Shown here piece by piece: positions 1-9,796 of a stretch of 64,000 nucleotides of DNA (the stretch's first letter is position 1; every line of letters begins with the position of its first letter). Below the pieces are notes generated by a model. It was given only the letters and a program-made list of their open reading frames with translations. It ran no database searches and was not told the origin of the DNA. The position numbers were made by a program, and so were the translations under genes. Source of the DNA: Cladosporium sp. IMV 00045 (lineage: Eukaryota > Ascomycota > Dothideomycetes > Cladosporiales > Cladosporiaceae); assembly GCA_001931905.2 (NCBI GenBank), contig MSJI02000643.1, positions 1 through 64,000 on the forward strand. The letters are read 5' to 3'.

Positions 1-1
1 A

Positions 2-484
2 AAAAGAGAGAGAGAACAATGCCCACCAAACACCACCAAACACCTCACGCCCGCCGAAAAAGTCTCCATCGTAACGCTCGCCACCTTCGGGCACCCTTAC
101 CGCGAAATCGCGCACCTCTTCTCCAAATCCGAGCGGACCATCTCGGAGACCTTGGAGAAAACAAAAGCTTCGACGCCGCACAACACGTCCTTTTTCGCTT
201 TGTTGAATTCGCCTTATCTAAGACCGACGGAAGCGACGCCGCGGAAAGTGGACAGGAGGGGGGCGAATTGTAAGAAGCCGAGGGGGGAAGGAGGGAGAGG
301 GAGACTCTTCCTGCGCTGCGGCCGAGACTGGATTGTGCTGATGGAGATGGAGATGGGGGAGGTGAAGGAGAGGGAGAGGGTTTGTGAGGGGTGTTACTGT
401 TGCGTGAAGTGGGGGATGGGGATGACTGTAAAGATCAAGGGGAAGGGTGAAGCTTCTGCGGTTGGTTTTGTGTTTGTAGGATAG
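2..484 (+). CDS. 3' part of a gene cut by the window edge; possible helix-turn-helix protein
   Basis: An open frame runs from the left edge to the stop at 482-484. Its first part reads as ordinary protein, with segments LTPAEKVSIVTLATFG and YREIAHLFSKSERTISETLE. The latter looks like a helix-turn-helix: a short helix, a turn, then a helix ending in TISETLE. From about residue 85 the sequence turns into Gly/Glu/Arg-rich low-complexity text, so the true end may lie earlier or at an unseen intron. No ATG begins the frame inside the window, so the start lies to the left or in an upstream exon. An overlapping frame with an ATG at 19 gives an Arg/His-rich product and looks like a shadow. The family is not recognised; DNA binding is inferred from the helix pattern only. 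Confidence 0.35.
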   Translation, partial: KREREQCPPNTTKHLTPAEKVSIVTLATFGHPYREIAHLFSKSERTISETLEKTKASTPHNTSFFALLNSPYLRPTEATPRKVDRRGANCKKPRGEGGRGRLFLRCGRDWIVLMEMEMGEVKERERVCEGCYCCVKWGMGMTVKIKGKGEASAVGFVFVG

Positions 485-1361
485 ACTTGCTTGCAGTGGC
501 GGAGGATGGGAATTGCAGCTGGTGAGAATTGTTTTCGTCCTATGTAAACGATATCTTAAACTTCTTATTTATTTATACAATATTAGTTACGTATTCGATC
601 GCGACGACATGTCTGTGAAGACACGCCCACCGACCGTGGTGGGGGGCACGAGGGCGATGGGTTTCGAAGAGGCACATCCAAGCGCCGGCGTGATCGAGGC
701 AGACCTCTGGAAACTCCGAGTTCGTCATCGATGTGCATTGTAGTGCCTTAGGTCTACAAATGAGTTTCTCGAGTACATCTACCCGCATGGTTGGGAAATC
801 GGGATCCAGGCCGGCTGATTGCCTAACAGCGGCAGAACTCGGCGCCAGCGAAGATGCGTGGAGGTTCGAGATTACTGTGCATCGGGACTAGTCAGGGGTC
901 TTCGTCTTTGGCGAAAAGAAGACGGATCGCTCAAGGCAGCGGGAGAAGCTGAGAAGAGGCTTGAAGTGTTCATCAAGTTCCCAGAAATGCTGAAGAACGG
1001 TCGCTTTGTTGCTATGAGCACTGCGTCGATGTGGTCTCATACGCCGTGGCCGGAGGATTGCTTGTCTTTCGCGAAGTCGCTGGAATCATATGAGCATGAG
1101 AATGGCCACCAGCATTCTCGAATAGCGTCGAAGGGGAGCGCTGAGAGAGCTTTTTAGTCAGCTAACTGTGGACGTTCGAAGTCGCAATTGCCGATCTGAG
1201 TCTCCTGTTGAGGTCTTGATATCCCACAAAGGAAGATTATTGGACGTGCAGCGATCTTTGGGTGTATGCCATTGCTAAGTGCAAAGTGTCACGTTCCCAA
1301 TGCCCTTATGAGGCTCTTCTTGAAAGTGGCGAGGAATCTGTCGGCCAATATCAAGCCACGT
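485..1361. other. Intergenic interval with possible decayed coding sequence
   Basis: No intact gene was found. Between about 590 and 1160 the + strand shows short protein-like runs in different frames (for example EFLEYIYPHGWEIGIQAG near 760-820 and AELGASEDAWRFEITVHRD near 833-888), interrupted by stops. This could be a relic gene, or chance in GC-rich sequence. The rest is 3' flank of the synthetase gene that follows on the minus strand. Confidence 0.3.
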
Positions 1362-2483
1362 TCACGCCAGACCGACAACTCGTTTGACTTTCGCCAGAGT
1401 AGCATTCGCACTCTTGTTAGCCTTCTCGGCTCCCTCGACAGCGGCGGCCTCCATAGTTGCACTGTCGTTAATGATCTCCGCGTATCTCTCACGAATCGGC
1501 TTCACCTGCGCCTCAACGGCCGCAATGACCTGCTTCTTCAGAGAGCGCAAAGTGATATCTTTCAGATCCTGTGCAAGCGCCTCTTGACTCTGATAGCCCT
1601 CTTCCGCACTACAGTGGTAGAGCAAATCGATCAGATTGCTAACGCCAGGCCTGGTGTCAGGGTCGTAGGAGATGCCATCTTTATTTGCGTCAGTTAAGGC
1701 GCTCTTGATCTTGGCTTTGACCGTTTCTTCGTCGTCCGTGAGCAAGATGCGGCTCTTATGGTTTTTGGCGCTCTTGGACATCTTCGACGTGGGTTCGGTG
1801 AGCGACATGACCCTCCTCGCAGGGCTGATGAGCGTCTCCGGCGCGGTAAGGATTTCCCTCCCCTGCCCGAAGACGTGGTTGAAGCCATTCGCGACTTCCC
1901 TCGCAAACTCCAAGTGTTGCGCCTGATCGTGTCCTACAGGCACATGCGTTGACTTGTGTACCAGAATATCCGCAGCCTGAAGCACAGGGTAGGAGAACAA
2001 GCCGAGCTTCAAGCGTTCATTTCCATCCTTCTCGTTCGACGTCTTGTCCTTCCACTGCGTCATGCGGCTCAAGTAGCCAGTGCTCGCCTGGCAGCTGAGG
2101 ATCCACATCAACTCGGCGTGGGCGGCCACGTCGCTCTGGTGGAAGATGATGCTGCGCTTTGGGTCGAGGCCGATGGCGAGCATCATGGCCAGCGATTCTC
2201 TCTTCCATTTGCGCAGCTGCTTGGGGTCTTGTCGTATTGTGATGGCGTGGAGGTCGACGAGGGAGTAGATCAGGGTGGTGTCGGGCGAGGATTCATCTTG
2301 TAGTTTGACCCATTGGAGAAGAGCTCCTAGGTAGTTGCCCAGATGCGGCACGCCGGTTGGCTGGATGCCGGAGAAGATGGTCTTTGGCGGTGGTGATGTC
2401 GTTGTGCTCAAGGCATGTTTTTGCGTGAGTGCAGTGTGAGATTGTTGCAATGCGCGCCTTGCAGAGCGCGCACAAAATAGCAT
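1362..2483 (-). CDS. MSW1: Mitochondrial tryptophanyl-tRNA synthetase
   Basis: A single exon of 373 residues encodes a class I aminoacyl-tRNA synthetase that charges tRNA-Trp. The HIGH-type signature is PHLGN (residues 46-50, in TGVPHLGNYLGA) and the KMSKS loop is exact (residues 234-238). The Trp-site region GLFSYPVLQAADIL and VGHDQAQH are typical of bacterial and mitochondrial TrpRS. The first ~33 residues are rich in Arg, Ser and Thr without acidic residues, like a mitochondrial presequence, which supports the start at 2483 and a matrix location. Length fits the organellar enzyme rather than the longer cytosolic one. It is divergent from the SET-domain gene, with about 260 bp between start codons. 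No oddity was seen. Confidence 0.95.
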   Translation of the reverse strand: MLFCARSARRALQQSHTALTQKHALSTTTSPPPKTIFSGIQPTGVPHLGNYLGALLQWVKLQDESSPDTTLIYSLVDLHAITIRQDPKQLRKWKRESLAMMLAIGLDPKRSIIFHQSDVAAHAELMWILSCQASTGYLSRMTQWKDKTSNEKDGNERLKLGLFSYPVLQAADILVHKSTHVPVGHDQAQHLEFAREVANGFNHVFGQGREILTAPETLISPARRVMSLTEPTSKMSKSAKNHKSRILLTDDEETVKAKIKSALTDANKDGISYDPDTRPGVSNLIDLLYHCSAEEGYQSQEALAQDLKDITLRSLKKQVIAAVEAQVKPIRERYAEIINDSATMEAAAVEGAEKANKSANATLAKVKRVVGLA

Positions 2484-2743
2484 TGGAGAAAAATGAGAGA
2501 ATTAGGCGATTGATCAAGCAAATTATTAGAAGCACCAAGCCAATTGATTGATGTAGTAGTAAACTTCCGGTTGCCCTGCAGCTTACGGCGGGACCCTTGA
2601 CGCCCTCTCTGTGCTCTGTCTGTGTGCTCCACTTTCTGACACCAGTGGCTAAACTACTGCGCTCGCCTCTTTCTCTGCTCACACACTCGCACGATATATT
2701 CACTGCCCTCACATACGACCTTTGTCGTATTATACAGCCTACC

Positions 2744-4202
2744 ATGGACGACGGGAACTACACAAATGCGACTCTCGCTTTCGTCAACTGGCTCCAGGCG
2801 AATGGAACGACCGTCTCGGACAAGATCGACCTGGTCGATATGAGGAACCAAGATGCCGGCCGAGGAGTTGGTACGAGAGATTACATACCTAGAACTCAAA
2901 CGACCAAAGAAGACTCACTGACTCCCTCTCCCAGTCGCCAAAGAAAACATCGCCGAAGACGAAACCCTCTTCACCATCCCACGCAAAACCATCCTCACGA
3001 CCGAAACTTCTTCGATCCCCCAAGAAATCTCCTCCTCGATCGCCGACCCATGGCTCTCACTCATAGTGACCATGCTGTACGAATTCCAACAAGCCTCCAA
3101 CTCCCCATGGTCAGCCTACTTCGACATTCTCCCCTCCGACTTCGACACCCTCATGTTCTGGGACGAAGCCGAACTCAAGCAACTTCAAGGCAGCGCCGTG
3201 GTCGACAAGATCGGCAGAGCGAGCGCCGACGAGACCTTCCAAGAGCAGATCCTCCCCCTGGTATACGCGAACGTCGCGGCGTTCAACGCTCAGAGTCTCA
3301 GCAACGACCAACTCCTCGCCCTCTGCCACCGCATGGGATCGACCATTATGGCCTACGCTTTCGACCTGGAATCCTCCTCCGCGGCCTCCAATAGCTCGCA
3401 AGACGGCTGGGAGGAAGACTCCGACGACGAAGGCGCCGGCGGGCCCGTCATGCCCAAAGGCATGGTTCCCCTAGCCGACATGCTGAACGCCAACGCCGAC
3501 CTGAACAACGCCAAGCTCTTCCACGAAGAAGACGCCGTGGTGATGCGCAGCGTCAAACCCATCGCGGCCGGCGAGCAGATCTACAACGACTACGGCCTGC
3601 TTCCGCGCGCCGACCTGCTGCGCCGCTACGGCTACGTGACGGAGGAATACGCCAAGTACGACGTCGTCGAGCTGGGCGAGGATATCATCACGCAAACCGC
3701 CCAAGAACACCAGCGCCTGAGCGACGACGACCTGGCCAACCGCCTCGCCTACCTAGACGAGCAAGCCGTTCTAGACTCCGGATACGACATCGCACGCCCG
3801 GGCAGTGAAGACGGCGCTCTGCCGGAGGAATTGAACGTGCTTCTCAACGCCCTGACAACCCCTGCAGCGGACTTCGAGAAAATGCAGAAGAAAGACAAGC
3901 TGCCCAAAGCGGAGCTGACGCCCACCTCGCTCGGCCTGCTATATACGATCCTCCTACGCCGTCGGGCGGAGTACGGGCCCGAAGGAACCGACGCGCTGCG
4001 CGCACAGCTGATCGATGGGAAGAACAACTCGCGCCGAAGAGCGATGGCGCTGCAAGTCGTGATCGGCGAGCGGGAGATTCTCGCCGAAGTCGCGGCGGAT
4101 GTGCAGTCGAAGCTTGCGAGTGGCAGTCGGAAGAGGGGAGCGGACGCGCTTGATTTCGAGGGCGAGGCGAGGGAGGTGTTGGCGAAGAAGGCGAGGAGTT
4201 GA
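2744..4202 (+). CDS. RKM4: SET-domain protein lysine methyltransferase, SETD6/Rkm4 type
   Basis: Two exons (2744-2870 and 2935-4202) are separated by a 64-nt intron (gtacga...cccag) and encode 464 residues. The junction restores DAGRGV-VAKENIAEDE, the usual N-terminal edge of a SET domain. The core motif VPLADMLNANADLNNA and the later YNDYGLLPRADLLRRYGY match the SETD6/Rkm4 group, where the conserved Asn and Tyr bind S-adenosylmethionine and substrate lysine. A Rubisco-LSMT-type substrate-binding domain follows, and the C-terminus is basic (GSRKRGAD...KKARS), suggesting a nuclear location. Yeast Rkm4 methylates ribosomal protein L42; the substrate here is inferred by family only. Rkm3 or another Rkm is the main alternative. 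The start codon is in ACCATGG context. Confidence 0.88.
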
Positions 4203-4414
4203 AAAGAAAGAAAGAAAGAAAAGATGAAATGAAAGAGGAAGAATGGTGAGTCGAGTGAGGGGAACATGGTTGCAAAGAAAAGAGGGGGTATCATCATTAT
4301 ATCTAAGCGTCTGCTGCGCGGCTATCCTACAACAAGGGCCCTTTCACACAAAAAAAATATTCCCGGATCTCTGGCGCGCGACTGGTTCTCTCAGGAGGGA
4401 AGTAAACTGGCTGA

Positions 4415-6371
4415 TCACCCAGCATTGCCGGAAGACGCGACACGCTGCAGTTGCGGCTGCACGGGAGTTGCTTGGCTCTGGCTCGCACCACCACCACCAC
4501 TTCCACCGGAGAGCGACGGTCGATGGTTACCGGTATCTGGCCTTCGCACGCTACTGTTGAGAGCAGTCCGGTAATCGAAAATCTTCGCATCGGAAACGGC
4601 GAACCAGTCGTCCATTTCCTCGTCGCTATCGTCCGAATCCGTCACGACCGTCCGGCAGAGGTCAGGTTGCCGTTGCTTCCTGGCTTCCAGGTGCATGATT
4701 CCACCACGGCCTCTTCGCAGTCGGCAAGCTGGCGCAGGATCGCGTTTTATCGGCGGATTGAAAGGCGATGCTTCTCTCGGCCACGCACCAGGCATGGATC
4801 GAATGATAAATTCTGGTTCTGGGGAGGCGCCTGCTCTGACGGGTTGTTCTTGTGGTGGCGATGGTGGAGCGGAAGCATCTGGCATTTCCGTGTCGCCATC
4901 CTTTTGCGAGCCTTCCGAGGGCAGCGTAGGTGGCGGCGTCGGGTACGAGGCACCTTGAGGAGACGGCAGGAAGCCCCATTTGGGTCGCTCTTCTGCCGGC
5001 TCTGCGGGAGGGGTGATGGGAAGCCAGGTCTTGTCTTCCCAGCCCTTGTTCCAGTTGAGGTGCTGCTGCTTTTTCGTGTCGACCGTCTTCTCCAACAATT
5101 CGAAGGTCTCTTTGAGCTGGTCTTCCAAAGACGGCAGTTCGTTTTCGGTCGCTTGTCGGTCGACACTGGCACGCTGCTGGCCGGGGATTTTGATTGTGGG
5201 TGCGCGCGCTTCGGCATTGCTCTGGCGGGCTTTGGGTTTGGGGGCAGGCTGCGAGTTGTCAGTGATGAGATCTTCAATGGTGGTGAGGAAAGGTAAGCAT
5301 ACCCTCTGGTTGACGAGCAGCTCTTCGTCCTCGCCCTTCTCGCCAATGATGCCTCTTTCTTGCTTGACTTTCTTGAGACTTGCACGCTGCTCGAAGACTT
5401 TCCTGCTCGTTTCCAAGTTTTGCTTGTTGAGCTGCTCCCTCTGGTTGACCATTTGGACAAGCTGTCTAGACGTTTCGAGTTCAAGACGGAGCTTCTTGAG
5501 TTTCTCGACAATCTGGGCATCTCTACCACGGGTCTTGCGAGTCTGTCTCACCTCACGCCTGCGGAAACACACGTAAGGGTCGGCGTCGTCAGCATCGGAG
5601 GTGTTGTCAAGCAAGCGGAGCTTGATGGACGGCATGATGGCCTTGCTGTCCTTTCGCAACATCCAATGAGAGTAGATGAGCTTGAGCCATTTCTGGGCCT
5701 CCAAGGATAAATTCTCGTCAATGTTACGCTCCATCTCCTCGAACGACGGCACGGGCGATTTGTCAATATCCGCAAAAGGTTGGAGCCGCTGACAGGTCTC
5801 TTCGAAGAAACTCATGACTTCTTCAAAGGTGTCTTCGGAGCAGTTGCTGAGCTTGTCTTTTCGACTGTTGCCACTGACATCTTTGCCTTCGTTCAGCTTG
5901 GCGAGGATCGCGACATCTTGGTCATCCATGCAGTACGGCACACCGACGCTCTCTTCAACAGTCGAGCTGAATCGAATGTACGTCGCCGGCGATGAGAACA
6001 CCTTTGGATAAAGCTTGTCATATTCGACGCCTTTTGCCTTGACGGCATCGGGTGTTGGAATGAAGCTTTGCTGGGTTTTCTCGCCCAGTGCAGCCGTGCT
6101 GGCACTATGTATTACTTGTTGAAGATGGAATTCCTGTGAGAGAAGCAGAGAGTCAGTATATGAGACACAGTCCAAGGTAAGTCCAAGTCAAGTGGTAACG
6201 TACAATCTCTTCGGCCTTCTCAACACCAGTCTCGAACTGGGGAATATTCCGCTGCGCCTCATCTTCGGGCAACTCCTCGATCTCATCCTCCTTAATGATG
6301 CGCAGCGGCTGCTTTGTGTTCAACTTGCGCTGGCGGACATGGCGGGCATTACTGGCTCGCGTGCTGGACAT
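4415..6371 (-). CDS. EPL1: Enhancer of polycomb-like protein, NuA4 histone acetyltransferase subunit
   Basis: Exon 1 (6204-6371, 56 codons) opens with MSSTRASNARHVRQRKLNTK, the hallmark of Epl1. A 70-nt intron (6134-6203) joins EKAEEI to EFHLQQVIHS. The second part continues to the stop at 4415. Epl1 bridges the catalytic Esa1-Yng2-Eaf6 module to the rest of NuA4 in the nucleus. The EPcA region (TYIRFSSTVEESVGVPYCMD, then WMLRKDSKAIMPSIKLRL) is well preserved and is followed by a basic coiled-coil segment (RRREVRQTRKTRGRDAQIVE). The C-terminal third is Pro/Gly-rich and looks disordered. An in-frame 54-nt segment at 5249-5302 has good splice signals and is probably a third intron, giving a product 18 residues shorter. 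Strand and family are secure. Confidence 0.93.
5249..5302 (-). other. Probable in-frame intron (or exitron) inside EPL1
   Basis: On the minus strand this reads gtatgc...cactgac...cgcag, 54 nt, a multiple of three and without a stop. Removing it joins VNQR to PAPKPK; keeping it adds 18 hydrophobic or mixed residues. Donor, branch point and acceptor all resemble those of neighbouring introns. Confidence 0.6.
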
Positions 6372-7187
6372 GAGCGGGGCGCTAAGCTAAGGTATGTGAA
6401 GTGAGGTTGGCAGGGCGTCGGGCAAAGTCGCATGGGGCACGTGACCAGTCCAAGCAGGGGCAAGTCTCCTCCGCGTTTCGCCGAAGCCGACGCAGAATCT
6501 GCTGGGCTGCTGCGGCGCGCGGTCGCGGAAAAAAAGGCGGTCAGAGACGGCGGGCGTCGGGGCGCGTATACCGGACAATATGGGTGTCAAAATACTCGCA
6601 ATTCGGCAGATTGCAAGTTTTGTCGGGTCTGGCGATGCTTTGAGGGCTGTTGGGGATGCGGATTGATGGTTTTGCTCGCGCAAGGCGTGGTGGTCATGCG
6701 ACGTGAAGTTGGGGCAGGGGCAGGAGGCGCCAGCGACCGACGAGTCTCCGCGTTGGAGGTTCGCTTACGCTTACGTCGCCGTTGCTTGGGCCGTGACCCG
6801 CCCGCCAGCAGGAATGTGCTGGTAGACTTTTCGCAACACCTGCCTTTCTCGGACTTGAAAGTGAGGTAGGACCTGACAGCCTCTGGGAGTGTCATCACTT
6901 TAAATGTTGACTTCTTGTGTATGAAGTATATCAGAATGTGTTTCACGAGTGGTCATTCTCTATCGAGCGGGTGTGACAATCTGGAGTTATGTGATCTTTC
7001 AATGGCTTCAAGATAGTCTCGTCTACAGCTCAAGTCTATACAGGCAAGCATCTAGTTAACTTTCGGTTTCGTCTCTGTTTCCATCCAATACATCATCTGT
7101 TTGCATTTTTCCATTGATTAGCCTTTTCCTTGTTCTTGCACTCAGTATTACTGTACACAACCCAAGGCATTTGCTTATGCATGCAAC
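6372..7187. promoter_or_regulatory. Divergent promoter region of EPL1 and the lipid-droplet-type hydrolase
   Basis: 816 bp separate two divergent start codons and no credible coding exon was seen. A CACGTGAC box lies at 6438-6445, about 70 bp upstream of the EPL1 start; such E-box/Cbf1-like sites are common in ascomycete promoters. The segment next to the hydrolase start is rich in T and C, as expected for a 5' leader. Confidence 0.4.
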
Positions 7188-8332
7188 ATGGCCTGCGCGG
7201 ACGAAATCGACTTCACTACACTCCTTCCAGCATCCGGCATTCCTAGCAAAAGCGTCTTGATCTTTTTCATCCCAGGCAACCCCGGTCTGGTTGAATACTA
7301 CCGCGGATTTCTCTCACAGCTCAAGAAGCGTCTTAGCTCTGATCCATCTCAACAGCAGACCCAATATTTCATTCACGGAGCAAGCTTAGCTGGGTTCGAC
7401 ATTTCCGGCTCAAGAAACATCCCGAGCTCAACCGAGAGTCTTCCTCTCTCACTGGATGCGCAAGTGGAAGATGTATACAGTCGTCTAGAAGCTGTGGCTG
7501 CGCGAGTGCGTCTTGAGAATGACATACAGGGTGACTTGCCCGTCGTGGTCATGGGTCACTCGATCGGAGCTTACATGACTTTGCAAGCCGTGGCGAAATG
7601 GCAAGAAACGGCAAAGGAGCGAGAGACGCGCATGAAGGTCTCTGCAGGCATTTGTCTGTTCCCTACCATCTTTGAGCTAGACATTAGTCCTACCGGTCGC
7701 CAAGTTGGTGTAAGTACGAGATCTTTTGTGACACTGAAGTGAATGATGACTGAATCTCAGCCTCGACAAAGCCATTGACAAAGATCCCGGCATTCGCTCT
7801 CATCGTCCACCTAATCGCCAAGATCCTCTTCCTCGTCATGCCCATTTCATTAGTCACCTGGCTCGTCCACCTGATCACCCGCATGCCCGACGAAGGCGCC
7901 AAAATCACCGCCAGCTTCCTCAAAAGCAAATACGGCGTCCAACAAGCCCTGCACATGGCCAAAGACGAACTCTCCCAACTCACGCACGATCGCTGGTCTG
8001 ACGAATTCTGGGGCGCTCCATCGCCGACAACCAACGATGCCACATCGAGCACGACCCTAGCAAAATCCGCCGTCCAACCTTCATCGCAGTCTGCCACTCA
8101 CACGCAGCTTCATTTCTACTGGAGTTCGGACGATCACTGGATTGCGCGGGAGACTCGCGATAAGATCATCGCGACGCGCGCGAGGGTTGAGGGTAAGGTT
8201 GGAGATGAGTTGAAGCCGGTCATGGAGATTGATGGCAATGGGATTGGGCATGCTTTTTGTTTGAGCGAGAAGGGTAATCGAGTCGTTGCGGAGAGGTGTG
8301 CGAGTTGGATTCTTGGATTGGAGTCTGAATGA
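7188..8332 (+). CDS. Lipid droplet-associated hydrolase (LDAH family, alpha/beta hydrolase)
   Basis: Exon 1 begins at 7188 and carries LIFFIPGNPGLVEYYRGF, diagnostic of the LDAH family, and the nucleophile elbow GHSIG with Ser at about residue 125. ICLFPTIFELDISPTGRQV follows. Exon 2 continues with IPAFALIVHLIAKILFLVMP, a hydrophobic hairpin thought to hold family members on lipid droplets. The conserved C-terminal His lies in NGIGHAF. The splice junction is ambiguous: donor gtaagt at 7710 with acceptor aaag ending at 7771 gives QVG-PLTK, while donor gtgtaa at 7708 with the cag ending at 7760 gives QV-ASTKPLTK. Both keep frame; product length is about 360. Family members act on sterol or acyl esters or in lipid-droplet turnover; the substrate here is unknown. 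Confidence 0.85.
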
Positions 8333-8855
8333 TGGGTTTGGTGAGTGTTTGGCCGGTTGGCTGTATAATTTCACTGTGATGGATACACAGCAGTAGGGGC
8401 GTGTTTTTGCATGTAAATCGCGTATATACGTAGAAAGCCAGTTAACTATTAGAATAACTTAAAATTTATCTGTGCACTTCGTAGAATTATTAATTAATCG
8501 AACTTTGTCCAAGACCCACATCTGTCTGATCGCAGACGCTACCTCCTATAGATCCCTCCGATCATAACTATACTCTCTTCTCAGACGGAAAGAGCATATC
8601 ATGAATTCAAGGTTACTTTTCTTTGCATGCAAGGAGAACAATCCATGGAAGTAGCAGTCATCGCGGACGTTACACAAAGCCGATGCAATGTCTTGGCTCT
8701 CGCCGTTCTTCACACGATGGGATGCAATCTTTCCTATCTCCACGATTAACAAGACCCACTTGAGCTACTTCAAAACACATTGGTCGATAAAAGCAAATCA
8801 TCACCTAAGGAGAAAGATATACCAAAACACAAGGCTCGCGTAATAAGTCGCCTCA
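8333..8855. other. Intergenic, no gene seen
   Basis: AT-rich 3' flank of the hydrolase gene, followed by the upstream region of the next hydrolase. Short open frames here lack protein-like composition. Confidence 0.4.
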
Positions 8856-9796
8856 ATGTCGACTTCACCAACCCTGGTTTTCGTGCCAGGCGCCTGGCAT
8901 CAAGCAAAGTGCTATGACAGAATCATAGAACCCTTGAGAAACGAGCACCACCTGAACTGCGTAGCCGTAACCCTCCCATCGACCACCGGCGACGCAAAAG
9001 CGACTCTCAAAAACGACATCGACGCCCTCGCGCCGCAATCTCAGCCGAAACCACAGCCGGCCGCGACGTCGTAGTCATCGTACACTCCTACGGAGGCGTC
9101 GTGGGCGAAAGCGCAATCAAAGGCTTCACGCAAGTGTCTACTCCCAAAGACGTATCAGCCCCGACCGGCTATGTGAAAGCCCTGGTCTGCATCGCCACCG
9201 GTTTCACCATCACAGGCCTATCGTTCCTCGACCCTTTCTTCGGCATGGCGCCTCCCTTCGCGCGCATCAACCGAGAAACAGGCTTCATGGAACTCGCCAC
9301 CAGTCCGCGCGAGCTGTTCTACCACGATCTCAACGCCGACGACGCAGCATACTGGGTTAGTCAGCTCACGCCGCAGAGCTTGAAAGCGCTGGCCGAAGGC
9401 GGCGAGCACACCTACACCGGCTGGAAGGACGTGCCCGTGTGGTTCGTGGGGACTGTGGAGGACCATGGGTTTCCGGTGATGGCGCAGCGGTTGAATGTCG
9501 GGATGGCGAGGGGGCAGGGCGCGGTTGTGCATCACACAGAGCTGGTCAGTAGTCATTCGTCTTTCTTGAGTATGCCGGGGGAGGTCGTGGAGATTATCAT
9601 GCAGGCTGTGGACGCTGTCAGTGGAAAGGGAAGCTCACGGCAGGTGTCGGAGAGGAAGGGCGTGGCTGCTCCAGCTGTTAGGTTGGGTGCACCGGGGACC
9701 TGGTTCAGGTTTGGTCTGCCTTTCTTGATGGGACGTGGGTTGGGATGGGCCATCTTTGGGTTCATTGAGTTGACGAGGCGGGTCAGATGGATGTGA
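8856..9796 (+). CDS. Alpha/beta hydrolase, frameshifted near position 9030
   Basis: The N-terminal frame (from ATG 8856) reads TLVFVPGAWHQAKCYDRII, the start of an alpha/beta hydrolase of the AB_hydrolase_6 type. The remainder is in another frame: AAISAETTAGRDVVVIVHSY followed by GGVVGES, with the nucleophile Ser in HSYGG, then an acid-bearing segment and a late His (SSHSSF). A C-terminal hydrophobic segment (FGLPFLMGRGLGWAIFGFIE) may touch membranes. The two frames meet at gacgccctcgcgccgcaatc (9021-9040); one extra base there would give DAL-RAAIS and a full protein of about 313 residues. No intron can fit. Either a one-base assembly error or an inactivated gene explains this. The substrate is unknown; relatives include esterases and salicylate-ester-type hydrolases. 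Confidence 0.75.
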
